DNA from: Anthonomus grandis grandis
Lineage: Eukaryota; Arthropoda; Insecta; Coleoptera; Curculionidae
Length of the DNA: 64,000 nt
Reading direction: 5' to 3'
Assembly (NCBI RefSeq): GCF_022605725.1
Contig: NC_065548.1
Location: 15,533,644-15,597,643, forward strand
The notes under the pieces are model-generated. The model saw nothing but the letters and a program-made list of their open reading frames with translations, was not told the origin of the DNA and searched no databases. A program made the position numbers and the translations under genes. Below, piece by piece: positions 1 through 12,300 of this stretch. Numbering within the stretch: the first letter of the stretch is position 1; each line of letters begins with the position of its first letter.

Positions 1-2252
1 TATACATATATGGTTTAACTACTTTTAATTAAACCGTTGTGGAAACCAAAAACCACGGTCCAAACCGGACTCCAAACTTAAAGAAAATAACATATTGAAG
101 ATCTTGGTGCCTGTTCATTGTTAGTTTTTGACGTTTATTAGAAAACAAATGATTCAGAAGACATTATCATTCTGCCGTTGTGTAAGATAAATAAATAAAC
201 ACTAAAACCTTCAGATCTAATATTTATTAAGCAATATTTAATTTTTTTTCGACAAAAATATATTATTTTAATAATAGTTTAACTTTAAATTAAATTCATA
301 TATTTATATTAATACAAGTTCTATAATCTTGTTCAGTTTTTTGTGTCGTTATATTTATAAATTGTCTATGAATTTGGTAAATATAGTTTATAATAGAATT
401 ATTTGTTTCCTAGTATATGTCAACCAATAACAATTCACCCACCGAGATCTTCAATATTAATTTTTTTTTAAGTTTGAAGGCCTATATTTCTAAAGCAGTT
501 TAATTAAAATTAGTTAAATCATATAAAATCAGAAAGTCATATAAAGGGTGCTCCAAAAGAAAAAACTGACCATCTTTCAAAATTTGACATTTCTAAAAGA
601 AAAGAAATTGTTGACATCGGATTCAAACATTTTAAGTAAAATCCGAAAAGTTTTGTATACATTTTTTTTCTTTTCACCTAACCCCTGTAGAAAGAGAGTC
701 AATATATAGGGAAAGACCCTGTACATAATAACATTACTCATAGATTGCACTAGTGTCGTTTTACACCTTACCAAATGAATTGATCGGTTGTGCGGGGGAA
801 CGACTCTTCTAACCTAATTCTTTCCTAAGTCTTGATTTTATGGAAGAAGGTCAAAATACCAAAAGGGTTAACAACTATGTAGTCATTGCATTTGATATAC
901 ATGCTGTTCTGCTATGTTCTAAGGGAAATGTGTCTTTTTTTTAGTAAGAGCCTAAATTAAGTGTTTTTGTGACTGTGTAATTTTACCGTCTATGAATTAA
1001 AAGGAAACCTAAATTTAAATGAGTATTTCTGCTATATCTGGGATGAAACGAATGGCAATCGAGGAGCAAATGAGATAGAATCTTGCTTGCTGAGCTACAT
1101 AGAACGTACATCAAAAACTAGGTCTGAATGTGAAGATCTTGAATGTGTTTTTTACTTAGATAATTGCGATGGCCAGCGAAAAAATCAAGTACGTAATTTC
1201 TAAGAATATGCGCTAAAAAAGTATCATACCATTAGATGGATATGTCATAAGTTCCTTGTAACAGCAAAAGCAAAATGGAGGGGAGCTGTACCCATTCTGT
1301 AATCATTCTGTTTCGTTGGAGATGAAAAATTAGGCGACCTCAGAATTCTAATAATTGAAAAAAATTGTCCATTCACAGTTTTTTAAAAAAGTCGAATTAG
1401 ACCAAAAGTAACATATCAATAATTACCCTTGAACCTGCATACAAGTCTAAAATAAAAATTAGTGAACGTAAGCGGGCAGATCTTCAAGATTTAATAAATG
1501 ATGCAGGTATGGATTGCAGGATTCATATTATGCAGTTTTTTACTCAACTAAGTTATTTTTAGTGTTAACGGGATGCGGTTTTCGCATTCGCCAGTGCTAC
1601 TTTTTCGTTTTTTTAAATTTTTCCTTTTGATTTGATTTTTAAGATACAGGGATTTTTGATAATGTTGCATTTTGGGACAGCCCTCGTATCTCCGTTATCC
1701 TTCAACTAATTGAAAAGGCAAAATAATATTTTTATAGATTTTTTCTATAAAATGCAGTGGTGTAGATAATTTTTGTTAAATAGTTACTATATTAGAATCC
1801 GCAAAAGTACCCAAAATGGGACACCTTGCACTTAACAAAAAAAAGATATTGTTTTTTTTTTAATTTATTTCAGTGTGACATTATTAAAAAAAAATAAATA
1901 TTTTTTTACAGAAAGTCAGAATACGACGTGGCGGTGGACGTTAAAAAGAAAAATGTTAAAAATGCATTTCTATTTGAAGAAGAAAGACATAATTAGTTAT
2001 CAATCATAAGTTTGTTAATTTAATAGTAGATCTCATATCACCTGTTAACCACAATACTTTAACCACATGCCTTAACCAGTAATAAAAGTTAAAGAAACAT
2101 TATTCTTTAAACCGTTATTCTGACGAATGTTTATTTTTGAGTTATGACATTCTTCTATAAATGGAACAGCATTTTAATTTTACATATTTAACTTTATTTT
2201 TATTGTTTCCAGAGAGTGCATTTTAAATTATTAATTAATATGTTATTTTTAG
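1..2252 (+). other. alpha-spectrin final intron (3' part)
   Basis: No exon-like sequence is seen from the left edge to the acceptor at 2251-2252. The stretch is AT-rich, with homopolymer runs and one recognisable repeat remnant at 1021-1560. That the intron reaches the left edge is inferred from the missing penultimate EF-hand exon. Confidence 0.6.
1021..1560 (+). pseudogene. dead copy of a dispersed repeat protein (DNCxGQxKN family)
   Basis: A decayed + strand reading frame gives CYIWDETNGNRGANEIESC, then FYLDNCDGQRKNQ, a TAA stop, KKYHTIRWICHKFLV, and after frameshifts ISERKRADLQDLINDAG. The order W-E..RG..EI..C, DNC.GQ.KN, HKFL..GH and a lysine-rich tail matches a protein family found in many copies in arthropod genomes and usually regarded as transposon-derived. 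The DNC-GQ motif could be part of a nuclease-like core, but I cannot assign the superfamily. It sits in sense orientation in the alpha-spectrin intron and is clearly non-functional (at least one stop and several frame changes). Confidence 0.55.
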
Positions 2253-2381
2253 AATCTTACCAAGGAAATGGCCGACTACTGCGTGGCCCGCATGAAACCT
2301 TACGTGGAACCCAAAACGGAGCGACCTATAGCGGGCGCTTTGGATTACATAGATTTTACCCGGACGCTATTTCAAAATTAA
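2253..2381 (+). CDS. alpha-Spec: alpha-spectrin, last coding exon (C-terminal EF-hand end)
   Basis: The exon follows an acceptor ending TTTTTAG at 2252 and reads 42 codons in phase 0 to a TAA at 2379-2381. It starts NLTKEMADYC, has MKPY in the middle and ends DYIDFTRTLFQN. This is the hallmark end of alpha-spectrin: the calcium-insensitive EF-hand segment after the last spectrin repeat, with the ADYC..MKPY..DY.-FTR.LF.N pattern shared by fly and vertebrate chains. The full protein (about 2,400 residues) pairs with beta-spectrin in the submembrane skeleton. Earlier exons must lie left of the window, because no upstream EF-hand exon is readable in 1-2252. An AATAAA at 2502-2507 fits polyadenylation about 120 bases after the stop. 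Overlapping frames give a longer but meaningless ORF. Confidence 0.9.
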   Translation, partial: NLTKEMADYCVARMKPYVEPKTERPIAGALDYIDFTRTLFQN

Positions 2382-2501
2382 TAACTGTTCTTTTTAGCTT
2401 TTAATTTTATATTTAAAAAAAAAACTGAAAAAAAAAACAAAAAAAATAGTAGAGTGCACCATTACTATTATTAGCTTAAGCTTAAATAATATACTTAAAA
2501 T

Positions 2502-2507
2502 AATAAA
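2502..2507 (+). promoter_or_regulatory. candidate alpha-spectrin polyadenylation signal
   Basis: Canonical AATAAA about 120 bases after the alpha-spectrin stop, in an A-rich stretch. Confidence 0.4.
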
Positions 2508-4992
2508 AAATATATATTATTATTTTGAAGATTATTACTTATTATACAGTATTGATTTAAATTGAGTAGACAGTTGGTTTTCGGCTTTTGCTTTGACTCG
2601 CCTTTTTGCGCAATATGAAGAAGCATTTCTTTAAATGTTAACGACAGCTACTCTGTTGGAAAGTAATAATTTATAATAAGGTTGGTATTGTGTTCTTTTT
2701 TGTACTTTTATTTATTGTTAATTATAAGGCAGCAAGCGCATTTCGTCTTCTACCAAAAAATATATATAACTTTTGCTTTTGAAAAATTATATTTAGTGTT
2801 TTAATTACTCCCACCAATCATCAAATTACCTAGATCGAATTATTACAAATAATTCATATAAAGATAATTAAAAAAAAACTACTTCTAGTTTCGGAATCTT
2901 TCCGGTCATAAGATGAAGATACATATGTTGGATGAATTTCCAGTGATTGGCTGTTACTTTAATGTATGGTATGAAGGCAACTTGATAATTTTTCTCAGGA
3001 ACTCATATTTATGTTTGCATTTTTCAAAAACAATTGTTTGTGAGTAAGGTACTTTTTCATGATCTTGACTCAAATTGATTAAAACATCATTAGGAGTCAA
3101 CCTGATTACTTTTCTAGAAAACAGTTTTTTGCTTTGCAGCATTTTTATAAGATAAGAGAATTCTTAATGTAAAAATAGATATGGGTTAGGAAAAACTGCT
3201 TGAAATTGTGGCAAACTCACGAATTTTACCGAACGGATTTGAGACTCCCTTTTTATTTTTCTAGTAAACTCCTCCTAAGTTGGGATCTTACAGCCAGGCT
3301 TTATTGCAAATCTTAGATGATGATTCAACGTTAGATCGTGATTCAAAAAAATGTTGTTTTTGAAAAATGCAAGGGAAAAATAATGGACCTTTTTGGGAGT
3401 GGAAATTGGACCTTTTTTTTCTTGATATTTTGTGCGGGATCCTTTATGTTATTTCAAGTTCTATAGCCTACGTGTCCAAGTACCTTTGAGACAAATACTT
3501 TTTTTAATAATCAATAACATTCCATTTAAAAGTCTAGAGAAATTTAAAATCGAGTAGTAATAAAAAATATGTTAAGGGTATAATAAATAATGCACGCAAA
3601 TTGCTTGAAAAAGTAATGGAGTGTACCTATTTTATAAAAAAAGTATTTTAGCTATTGTACTTTCTTTAAAAAAGTAGTTAACTACTGTCCAACTGAAGGT
3701 AAAATGGATTTTGATTTGCGTTTAACATTTTGTGTTAGGTATGTTTGCGAAAAAGATTCAAGATAACGAAATTATTTTACAAACTAAATAAGAAAATTAT
3801 GCCTAAAAGAAAAGTACCACCAGTCGTATAAAAATTACCCTATAGAATTAGATTAGTAACAGGTTAACCCTGCATCACAGACAAAATGTTGTTACCAAGA
3901 TAAAACAGCATAAGCAGAACAGCTAAAAGGTAATAATTATAATAGTAAAAATCACAGTAACAAGTTATAAGTAATCACATACATAGAGACCAACTTGATA
4001 TAAAGTTCTTTTTCTAAACGGTTTTTGAAATATCCGTTGCTCAGGTTCGTTCATCAGTAGGCTGAAAGATAAGTGAAACAGCAATTGAAAAATCCATGCA
4101 ATTAATATTATGTTATCTACAAAACGCAGATTCACCTGATGATCGTCCCCTAGTAATCATGAGCTCAGCCAAATATGATAAGAAAGATTTATTGTCCAAG
4201 ATAATTCTTTTTATCAGGCAATTCCATAGTAATTGCATCATTCTAATTGTACGTCTGATATCAGTATATCATCATAAATCATATCACAGTTAAAGGCCAG
4301 CGGAGGATAACTAAATCTGAAAATTATCAGTATATGTGTGATAATAACAATGAGATATTTTTTATGTACATACAATCATTATCACATGTATACTACATAC
4401 ATACGCGAAGATGTGATAATATATGAAATATTTATTCAACGTCACTCAATGTTTCATCACAGTCAAACCGCGTCCATAGCTTCGTCCCGTGATTGCTGAT
4501 AAAGCTATTAGCTAAAAAATAATTGATATTTAAGGAGATCCTAAACTTTTTAATTCTGGGGTTAATTTATGTATTTATAATGACGAGAGGTAACTTAACC
4601 CTGCAGAGTAGTACTAACAATTATCTCTGCAGGTAACCTCTGAATATATTAATATTGTTAAATTCCAAAAGAGTGTTCATTGCCATAAGACCAATGTTCT
4701 CGCCATTATCTGAAATAGCTATGTCAAAATGACGTTAGGAGCATATCAGATAACTAATGCAGGGGTTATCAATACTAATGGTTCCTTATAAACATTTCCA
4801 TAAGAATTCTCTCTAAGTTTTGAACAAATGGAACGTTAGCAGAACTTTAGACTATGGTGGAATATTTCCAGAACGTTTGTGGTATTTACCTCCAAAAACT
4901 GCGTTCCAAGTTCTTATATCATTTTGCTGTCCTATATAATAAAACATCAAGGTCAAATCAATAACTATTTTTTAAATAAAATAAAAAGTGTT
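2508..4992. other. intergenic, AT-rich, no gene recognised
   Basis: Only short ORFs occur. One on the - strand (2954-3142, 62 codons) has protein-like composition but no family I recognise. A perfect 9-bp stem (CCTGCAGAG / CTCTGCAGG) lies near 4600-4632. Confidence 0.5.
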
Positions 4993-5075
4993 GTCAGAAG
5001 TGGGATTCGAACCCACGCCCACAGAAGTGGACTGCGACCTGAACGCAGCGCCTTAGACCGCTCGGCCATCCTGAC
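4993..5075 (-). tRNA. tRNA-Leu (anticodon CAG)
   Basis: Read on the - strand this is an 83-base cloverleaf. The acceptor stem GTCAGGA pairs with TTCTGAC (one G-T wobble). An A box TGGCCGAGCGG and a B box GGTTCGAATCC are present. The anticodon arm is CTGCG-TTCAGGT-CGCAG, giving anticodon CAG, which reads CTG leucine codons. The long variable arm (about 14 bases) is typical of class II leucine tRNAs. There is no intron and CCA is not encoded. A run of five T on the - strand (4983-4988 region) just after the 3' end fits a pol III terminator. It looks fully functional. Confidence 0.95.
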
Positions 5076-5961
5076 TATGAGTCTGGATCGTGACGATTTC
5101 GCGAATAATTTGCAATTTCATCCAGGTTTGCATCCCGCGTAAATGATTTTGATTACCTTATTTAAATAATTACTAAAATTTTCGTACAGAAGTACATCGA
5201 GAAGAATATGAGAGTTTGCAATCTTGTAATTGTGAGAACGAACATCCTTAGGGCACATGTTTCCTGATTCCACATTCCTGATGTCAACGCTCCAATTCTA
5301 ATGTCCAGAGAAGAATAATAAATTTGAAAATAGTGCCATTACTATTCCTTGTAGAATGTTCTGACATATATTATGAGAACTATGAGACATAGGTATAGGT
5401 ATGTTCATATATCTCTTGTCCTTAATATTAGCACATAGTATCCCAGCTAAGCCACTCATTCATGTTTTTACTCTAAAACCTATCCTGCGTAATTCGACTA
5501 ATAATAAAATATTTTAATTAGTTCCTTAGTTAAGTCCAATTGCCTGCTCATGAATGAACATGTAGGTAAATATTGCAATACACGTTTCAAAACTTTAAAT
5601 TTGGCACAATAAATGCTCTTTCTTTGACCTAAATACTTGCTATTATTTCGTGAAAATATTGTCAGGAATATTGCAAATGTCTAAAAAAATTTTCATGAAT
5701 ACTTTTTGTTAAGAAACATTTCAGTAATATGTTTGTAGAATTTTCTCGTGTGCTCTTTGAACAATAAATGTGCAATTGTATTAGGGTACAGCAGAATTTT
5801 AACCAATTTAAAGATAAAATATTGCAGGCTATATACTTTCCTATTATAATTTGAACACGATCTTAATTACAATTTTTGATAGATCGCATTTGACGTAACC
5901 TAAGACTTTTAAGTTTATTGCTGTACCTATTATTTAAGACTCCATAAACATTAAAAGAACT

Positions 5962-6502
5962 ATGGCCTGCAATGAAAAACCATCGGTGCCTCAGAAATAT
6001 TTGAAATGCAGCACACTTTTGTAAGTTTGTGATAGTTTATCTAATACCGGGTAAAATATTAATATGTATATTAGTCTCGTAAACAGATGGTTTTATAATA
6101 GTAATATTTGAACACTTGCATCAAAATAAAAAAACTAGTTTCTTACACACTGTTAAACACCGCTATCATGGTTTAACTTGTATAAATTAATAAAAAAAAG
6201 AAATAACCTGGGTATTATATATGTATGTGTATTACAGTGATAAATAGGTAATTAAATATTATTTTTATAGAAACGAACAAATTATGAAGTTTAGCCCAAT
6301 GCAAGATATTGACTGCAATCCAGTAAACTCCATAGGTCTAAATTCTTACTTTATAAACATGCGTCACGAACTGCATAGTTTGGAACAGTTATCACTACAG
6401 ATGAGAAGAGAAAAAATGAAAAGATTATTCATCGAAGACTTTTTGCAAGCAGAAAAGGAGCTTGGTGAAGTTGGTTTGGGGTTCATTAATACCCAGCCGT
6501 AA
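5962..6502 (+). CDS. CFAP141-like small ciliary protein, two exons
   Basis: Exon 1 is 5962-6020, starting at ATGGCC in a good context (GAACTATGG) and ending CTTTT|GTAAGT. Exon 2 is 6271-6502 after a TTTTTATAG acceptor. Splicing keeps the frame (codon TT|A) and gives 96 residues, stop TAA at 6500-6502, with AATAAA at 6527-6532, only 25 bases later. The product is mostly helical: an NP near residue 39, then a charged stretch with MRREKMKRLF, and EKELGEVGLGF near the end. Length, the NP, the basic LF motif and the terminal EL...G..F resemble CFAP141, a microtubule inner protein of motile cilia and sperm axonemes. The exon structure is well supported by sequence; the family call rests on remembered similarity and is moderate. 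A testis- or cilia-biased expression pattern would be expected. Confidence 0.6.
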
Positions 6503-6526
6503 ATCTGGATTTTTCTGAGCAAAATT

Positions 6527-6532
6527 AATAAA
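6527..6532 (+). promoter_or_regulatory. polyadenylation signal of the small 5962-6502 gene
   Basis: AATAAA 25 bases after the stop codon, followed by AT-rich sequence. It supports that the two-exon gene is real and short. Confidence 0.45.
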
Positions 6533-8140
6533 AGATTAATTTTTAAATATAATTTTTTCTAAATAGTTCCGTTTCCATTATCTGAATCAGTAGAAAAGTT
6601 AATTTATTTGAATAATATAATACAATAACTGAGCTACAATAAAACTGATGCTAAACCCCTTATTACGCACAGCTCACGTCTCCATTTACTTTGTAAATTA
6701 ATGTTTTCTTACGGGTTTTAATCAAAACAGCATCAAATGCCAAAAGAAAAAATTTAATTAAAGAATGAAGAATTATATAAAAAATTAAAGTAATCTGATT
6801 GCACGCTATAGCAGAATATAAATAAAACAAATCATTTAAAATATTAGAGATGTCTCAAGGACAATATATGTTGGTTGCTTATATAGTCCATCCAAAACTA
6901 AAAGGTATAAACATCGAGTGAACCATAATAATACCTGCAGTTTAGAGGGCGTATAAATTTGCGTAAAAGTCTGGCCTGTTGGTTTTAATTATTCTATAAG
7001 ACCTTTTCCTATCTTTAGCATTGCCTTTTATAAAAAAATCTTGATTTTTGTCCAATGGGTATGGTGGTCCTTTGACCGCTCAATCTGCTGTCCCTAATTA
7101 GAAACCTAAAGATGAAAAGAAACCCTAAGGTATCCCTAACTTATATCTCGCTTCCAAGGGGTGAGTCTAGATTCACAAGTGATCGTAATGCCCATTTACC
7201 GCAGCCATAACTTGAGTTTAAATTGACCGGTGCTAATTGAATTTTGTTTAAGCCTTTCATAGATATAATCGAAATTTAGTTAATAATTATGTTTAGAGAT
7301 ACTACTATTAGGCTCCGAAACTGCGAATATTTTCCTATTATTATTCTTCTTATGTTATTGTGTCCTAAACGGCTCCAAGGTACTTCAAACTTTAGATCAA
7401 AGTTCGTCAGCTTCAGCTCTAAACTACGCCAGAGTCTTTTACAAAAGATCTCTATCTTCGAACATCAGTCTGATGTTGATTATATATCAAAGAAACGCTC
7501 TTTCAAGCTCCCCTTACTTTCAAAGAAGGCTCTTAGGAGTAAATGGAACTTACAGATCTGACTCCATTTGACTTTTTCTTATTGCCATGTTTGAAAAAAT
7601 AGTTGAAGGATACTATATTTTGTATAGTAATTACATTTGTATATCACTCTGTTATGCTCTAGATATGTCTGTAGTATAACGGAGGATAGTTCAACCGAAA
7701 CGTCGTCACTTTTCAAAACTTACAACATTTCAAGTCCGAATTGCTACTTCTCCATTGTCTCCCGTCTTCAAAAATAAATTTTTCTGTTGAAAATTTTGAT
7801 ATTTTTTGGGGAAACGCACCTGAAGAAAATGAAAACTAATTTTACGTTTAAATAACATTTTTATTTAATAGTCGTTTTTACGCTTAATACAGTTGCATAA
7901 TAATATTAATAACATTTCTGCATTAACTCAGTACGTATTCTTAATGACTAGAACAACTATACTATGTACAAACACTATTCGATACAAATATCAAGAACTT
8001 GAATGTTTTATAAATTAACAGAAACATCAGAGTCACATTTATTACATATACATACGCACTACAACAATGGATAATATATAACAAGTAAATGGGGATGGGC
8101 AAATATAAAGCGGATTTATACGACATGTATAAAACTGGCC
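6533..8140. other. intergenic, no gene recognised
   Basis: No supported coding exon. The + strand ORF at 7289-7561 (90 codons) has no recognisable motif. A CCGAAACGTCG motif at 7695-7705 recurs in repeats elsewhere in the window. Confidence 0.45.
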
Positions 8141-9052
8141 TTTATTTGGTATAAAAAATATAATCTAAATCCTGAAAAATGTTTGAACCTTATGCTAATC
8201 GAAAATAACAAATAAATAAGACAAATACGCTAAAGCTAAATGTTTAAACTGCTTATTCGCAGATATGACTAAATATGTCGACTAGCTAAGATACTTAGCC
8301 GGTATTTAACTAAGTATGATAAACATTCTTTGGTTAAACTCTTTCCAAGTTTTTTTAACCGTCGGTTAACATAGAGGGTTAGGATAAAGGGCTGCAGCAA
8401 AAGTTTAGAAGAATAATCTTTAAAGGGAAATTTAGAGGTTCCTTCTTATTAAAATACGTTTTTCATTAAACCAGGAAATTTACTGGCATAGGACGTGCAA
8501 GCCACTTTATATCCAATTTTTTTAAAATCTAACGAAAAAAAAACTAAACAGCATTCAATAGATTCTTGAATTGCAGCTAGTTATCTCAATGTTAACTAAA
8601 GATTAAAAAGTCTCACTTATTCTTGAGAATGGAGGTATATGGAGACTTTACAGGTTGGTGTACTTTTCATATGATTTAAATACAAATTATAAAATGCATA
8701 ATATACTTAACACACTCCTTCCAAAGTATTAAAATTATACATATCATAGAAAAGTTTAACTATCATGTCCAATAATAATCAAACTTTTGAGAAACTTTTA
8801 AAAAAATCTTTTTTTCAGTCTTACTATAAGTTCTCTACAGTTGTTGGAAGCACTTTGATAGTAACTCTACATACATTTCCACTTCCATATTGTTTTTTCT
8901 TAAATAAATTGTTAACTTTTTAGACAAACCAATATTGAAAGAGAAATACATTGACTTAGTAACCACCACTTAAATCCATTAAAAACCATGTTTTTAAATT
9001 ATAAATATTGACTAGTATTTACTACAACTTCAAAACTAAACTCAAAGACATC
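8141..9052 (-). other. probable neuralized 3' untranslated region
   Basis: Going down the - strand from the stop at 9053, the first canonical AATAAA I find is at 8141-8146 (TTTATT on the + strand), giving a 3' UTR of about 0.9 kb. Further AATAAA matches lie at about 8038-8043 and 7859-7865. No other gene features are visible. The extent is inference. Confidence 0.3.
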
Positions 9053-9316
9053 TTACGATTTATATGTCCTAATAACGTCTCTAATAACAGCCCTGCATAG
9101 GGGACAATGACCGCCCCCTTTACCTCTCCACTGCTGCAATGCGCAGTCGTAGCACATACACATATGTCCGCACATATACAAAACGGCATCTATCGGATTT
9201 TCATAGCAAATTGTACATTCAGCGCCGGCCGTTAGTGTGTGTGTAGTACCAGTGCCATTTTGTTCTGCCCAGCTCAAAGGAGTTGAATAGGTGCTGGAAT
9301 CTGAGGCGGTGATTGG
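9053..9316 (-). CDS. neur: neuralized exon 8, RING finger
   Basis: The terminal exon follows the acceptor TTTTTTTTCCAG and encodes residues 600-686. It carries the whole RING (CTICYENPIDAVLYMCGH, then CYDC and CPLC) and ends RTYKS. The spacing C-x2-C-x11-C-x-H-x3-C-x2-C-x12-C-x2-C is a textbook C3HC4 finger. Confidence 0.95.
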   Translation of the reverse strand, partial: PITASDSSTYSTPLSWAEQNGTGTTHTLTAGAECTICYENPIDAVLYMCGHMCMCYDCALQQWRGKGGGHCPLCRAVIRDVIRTYKS

Positions 9317-12300
9317 CTGGAAAAAAAATACTGTTAGTATTTTATACACACAGCTGTATATCATGCAAGGTAAGAGTACGAATCAAAAATATATTACTTA
9401 AGCATTTTCGTATGTCTCAAACATTTTCGTATGTCTCAAATTTGATTCTTGAAAAGATTATTAGAGCAGGGCGAATTGTATCTTTCTGGTATTGGGTATT
9501 ACCGCTGTCGCGTTTAATTTTCTGTCCATAATGAAATTAAAGCGAGTATTTAGGTAGCTTATATATTTCGACAAAATATAAATTAAATAAGAAATAAGTC
9601 AGATTTCTTTACGCACTGCAGTAATAAGTTTATAGTTTATAAAGAATTCGAATAATGGGTACTTTACGCCCGGTAGATTTTTTTTTAAATAAAAAATCTC
9701 AATAACTCACCTCGACGTATTGTGCGCTGCAGTTGCTCATCATTGTTCCACTTGCAATGGCGCTAGATGTCGTCGGAACTGGCGCCATTATAGTGGTAAC
9801 AGGTGACATTGGCGAAGAGGTATGATTTCCATAACCGTGGTGATTTATTGCTGCTGCTGGCGGGAGAATCACAGAGAGCACTGCGCCTCCGTTAGCAGCT
9901 GGCTGAACCTGAAGTAATAAGAGAAATTTATTAGAATCATTTTATTTAAGCAACCGCTAATAAAGCTGATCGATTTAAAAGATAATTACCTGTATATCGG
10001 CTTGAGGGAAACACAGCCGTCCGTTTTGAGGAGTCTGAGTTGGTCTAGAAGCATGTACTGGTAGAATTTCAGCATCTCTTACCACCAAGCTTTGTCTAAA
10101 GTAAAAAATGCTTGTTAGATTTCGGAATGTAACCTTATCATCATTTAACTTACCTAGAACTATTGCTTCCTTGTCTAGAGAGCTCATTTTGCATATTAAG
10201 ACTATTGATTGATTCGCTCGTTGCAATATGTCTCCTATCTATAATACTTTGACTGGATGAATTCCTTAAAGGACTAGTGGTCAAGTTGGTTGGGGTGTGA
10301 CCGCTTAACACCCTGATACGTTGAGTTGAACCATAAATATCAAAGAAGGCCCATAACCTGCAAAAAAACAATATTTTTAGTGAAAGATAATAATTTTTCA
10401 AGAATAGCTGTGTATATTAACAGAAATATAACAATGTCTCACCTTAGGGATTGATCCACATGCATAACCACCAAGGGAGCTCCTCCATTTTTAGAAATCT
10501 GCACTTCTCCGGTCGGGGATACACAGAAACTAACTTCGTCTCCTTTATTAAGGTTTCTTGCAAAATCCCGAGATAAAACCCAATACTCTGGCCGATCTAG
10601 TAAGAAGTTTGAGTCATCTGGCAAATCTGAGGTGGTAAGACTTCCTGGGTCACATGAAGTAAGACCCAATCCTAAACATCCTTGAAACATTGGTTCAGTA
10701 GCCAGTATTTGAACAGCCACTCGTTCTCCGATTTGAATAGGCCTGGCTGTGAAAACGTATCCTTGGCAGAACTCTGTGTCAGTCCTCATTGCAACACTTC
10801 TATTTCCACCTGTAAAATTATAAAAAAAAATAGTTAGAATCCTGCCAATTATTTAAAATAACAATAAATTTACCACAAAATCTGACATTTCTTCCTCTAG
10901 TCCTGTGCAACGGCATCGCTTGGTAGTTAACGTTATGCGGTTGGAACCTTAGAAGAGGCAAATTGAGATCTTGGCTCTGCGATACGCTAGTGGGAATCTG
11001 AGGCTGGCTAGGTATTTGCTGAATATGCAGTTGCTGCATTGGATATGTTATCCGATCTACTGGATCCGGTGTTCGTGGATGAGCAATTGGCACTGGTGCC
11101 TCACACCCTGGCGGTGTCGGTGTGACGGCTGATCTTGAGTTGTTGAGCTGATGTCTAATATCAACAAATTCCACGGCAGTCGAATTTCCATAAACATCAA
11201 TTAGTGCCCATACAGGACCTCTGGTTTCCACGCCTCCAAAAAAGATTCCTTTCTCCTCGCCGTTAATCCCAAAGTGTACATCTCCGGTGGAGGTAACGTA
11301 GTAGAACAAAATGTTGTTTTGGTTGCAAAACCTTTCTGGAAGTGCCTTCGCCCAAAATCCGGGTTTGTTGGTAAGATCCGGACATGCATACTTCGGTAGT
11401 CCATAACGCATATTGGTTGGATCGTTTGAAGTAAAACCAATGCGAATGACACCGCTCCAGTTGTTAGAGATTTCCAAGAATTTTAGACAAACCTGAAATA
11501 AGACGAAAAAATAATTAATATACTGATATTGCTACTGAACCTAATAAAAAATCAACAAAATGGCCTAAATTAAATAATATTCACAAAAAAGTACCTTTTC
11601 GTTAACCTTGACTGGTCTGCTGCTGAAAGCAATTCCTTTACAAAAGCTTTCCACTCTTTTGGCAACAGTACCATCTCGGAATATTCTAATATTTTCACCA
11701 TGAACGTTGTGAAACAGCAGTGGAGGTAGATTGTTTGTGCTATGTGTATGAGATGAGGATCTAGAAGCTGTAACAAAAATAAAAAAGATAAGTATTGTAA
11801 TTTCAATTATTGTAACAATAAATAAAAAAATACTTCCTATTTCTCACGCTGTACATCCGCACACTTGATAGAATAAAAAACTACCCTATTGCAAAAAAAT
11901 ATATGATAAACGACGGGAGCACAAAGAGAGGGCATACAGGTCATGGGACCCTCGAAAAAAAATCAAGAAACGCCAAAACCAAACCTACCTATAGATCCCA
12001 GATCTCCCCCTATATGTTATACACCTTGAATTTACCTGGAATTTTCATATGCTATATTCTTTCACCCCAAGTTTAAAATAAAGCCGGACCAGCTGTTGCT
12101 TGGTCACCCCTCACGTATATGCCGGATTTTTAACACCTGGTGGATGTGAAGGTAAAGAGATTTGATAAATGTCATGTGTGCAAAAATGGAGGCCAAGCCA
12201 AATTTTGTGTATATTCAATATATGCCGTTAGGTGCACTGGTTTTAGTACTTTTAACCTTTTTCAAAAATCCTATTAATAAAATGTATATTCTGGCTTAAG

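Noticed and set aside
543..727. GGGTGCTCC ... GACCCTGTAC as ends of an inverted-repeat element
   Set aside because: The two ends do not pair when one is reverse-complemented.
2216..2404. 62-codon + ORF
   Set aside because: A shadow of the alpha-spectrin last exon, which reads in another frame from 2253.
4879..5142. 87-codon + ORF
   Set aside because: It runs antisense through the tRNA-Leu gene; tRNA sequence explains its length.
6961..7560. Possible mitochondrial or nuclear rRNA fragment (AACCCTAAGGTATCCCTAAC and similar words)
   Set aside because: The words do not extend into any conserved rRNA stretch in the right order.
11570..11806. 78-codon - strand ORF over neur exon 2
   Set aside because: It is a wrong-frame reading; the true frame gives LPPLLFHNVHG and splices in phase on both sides.
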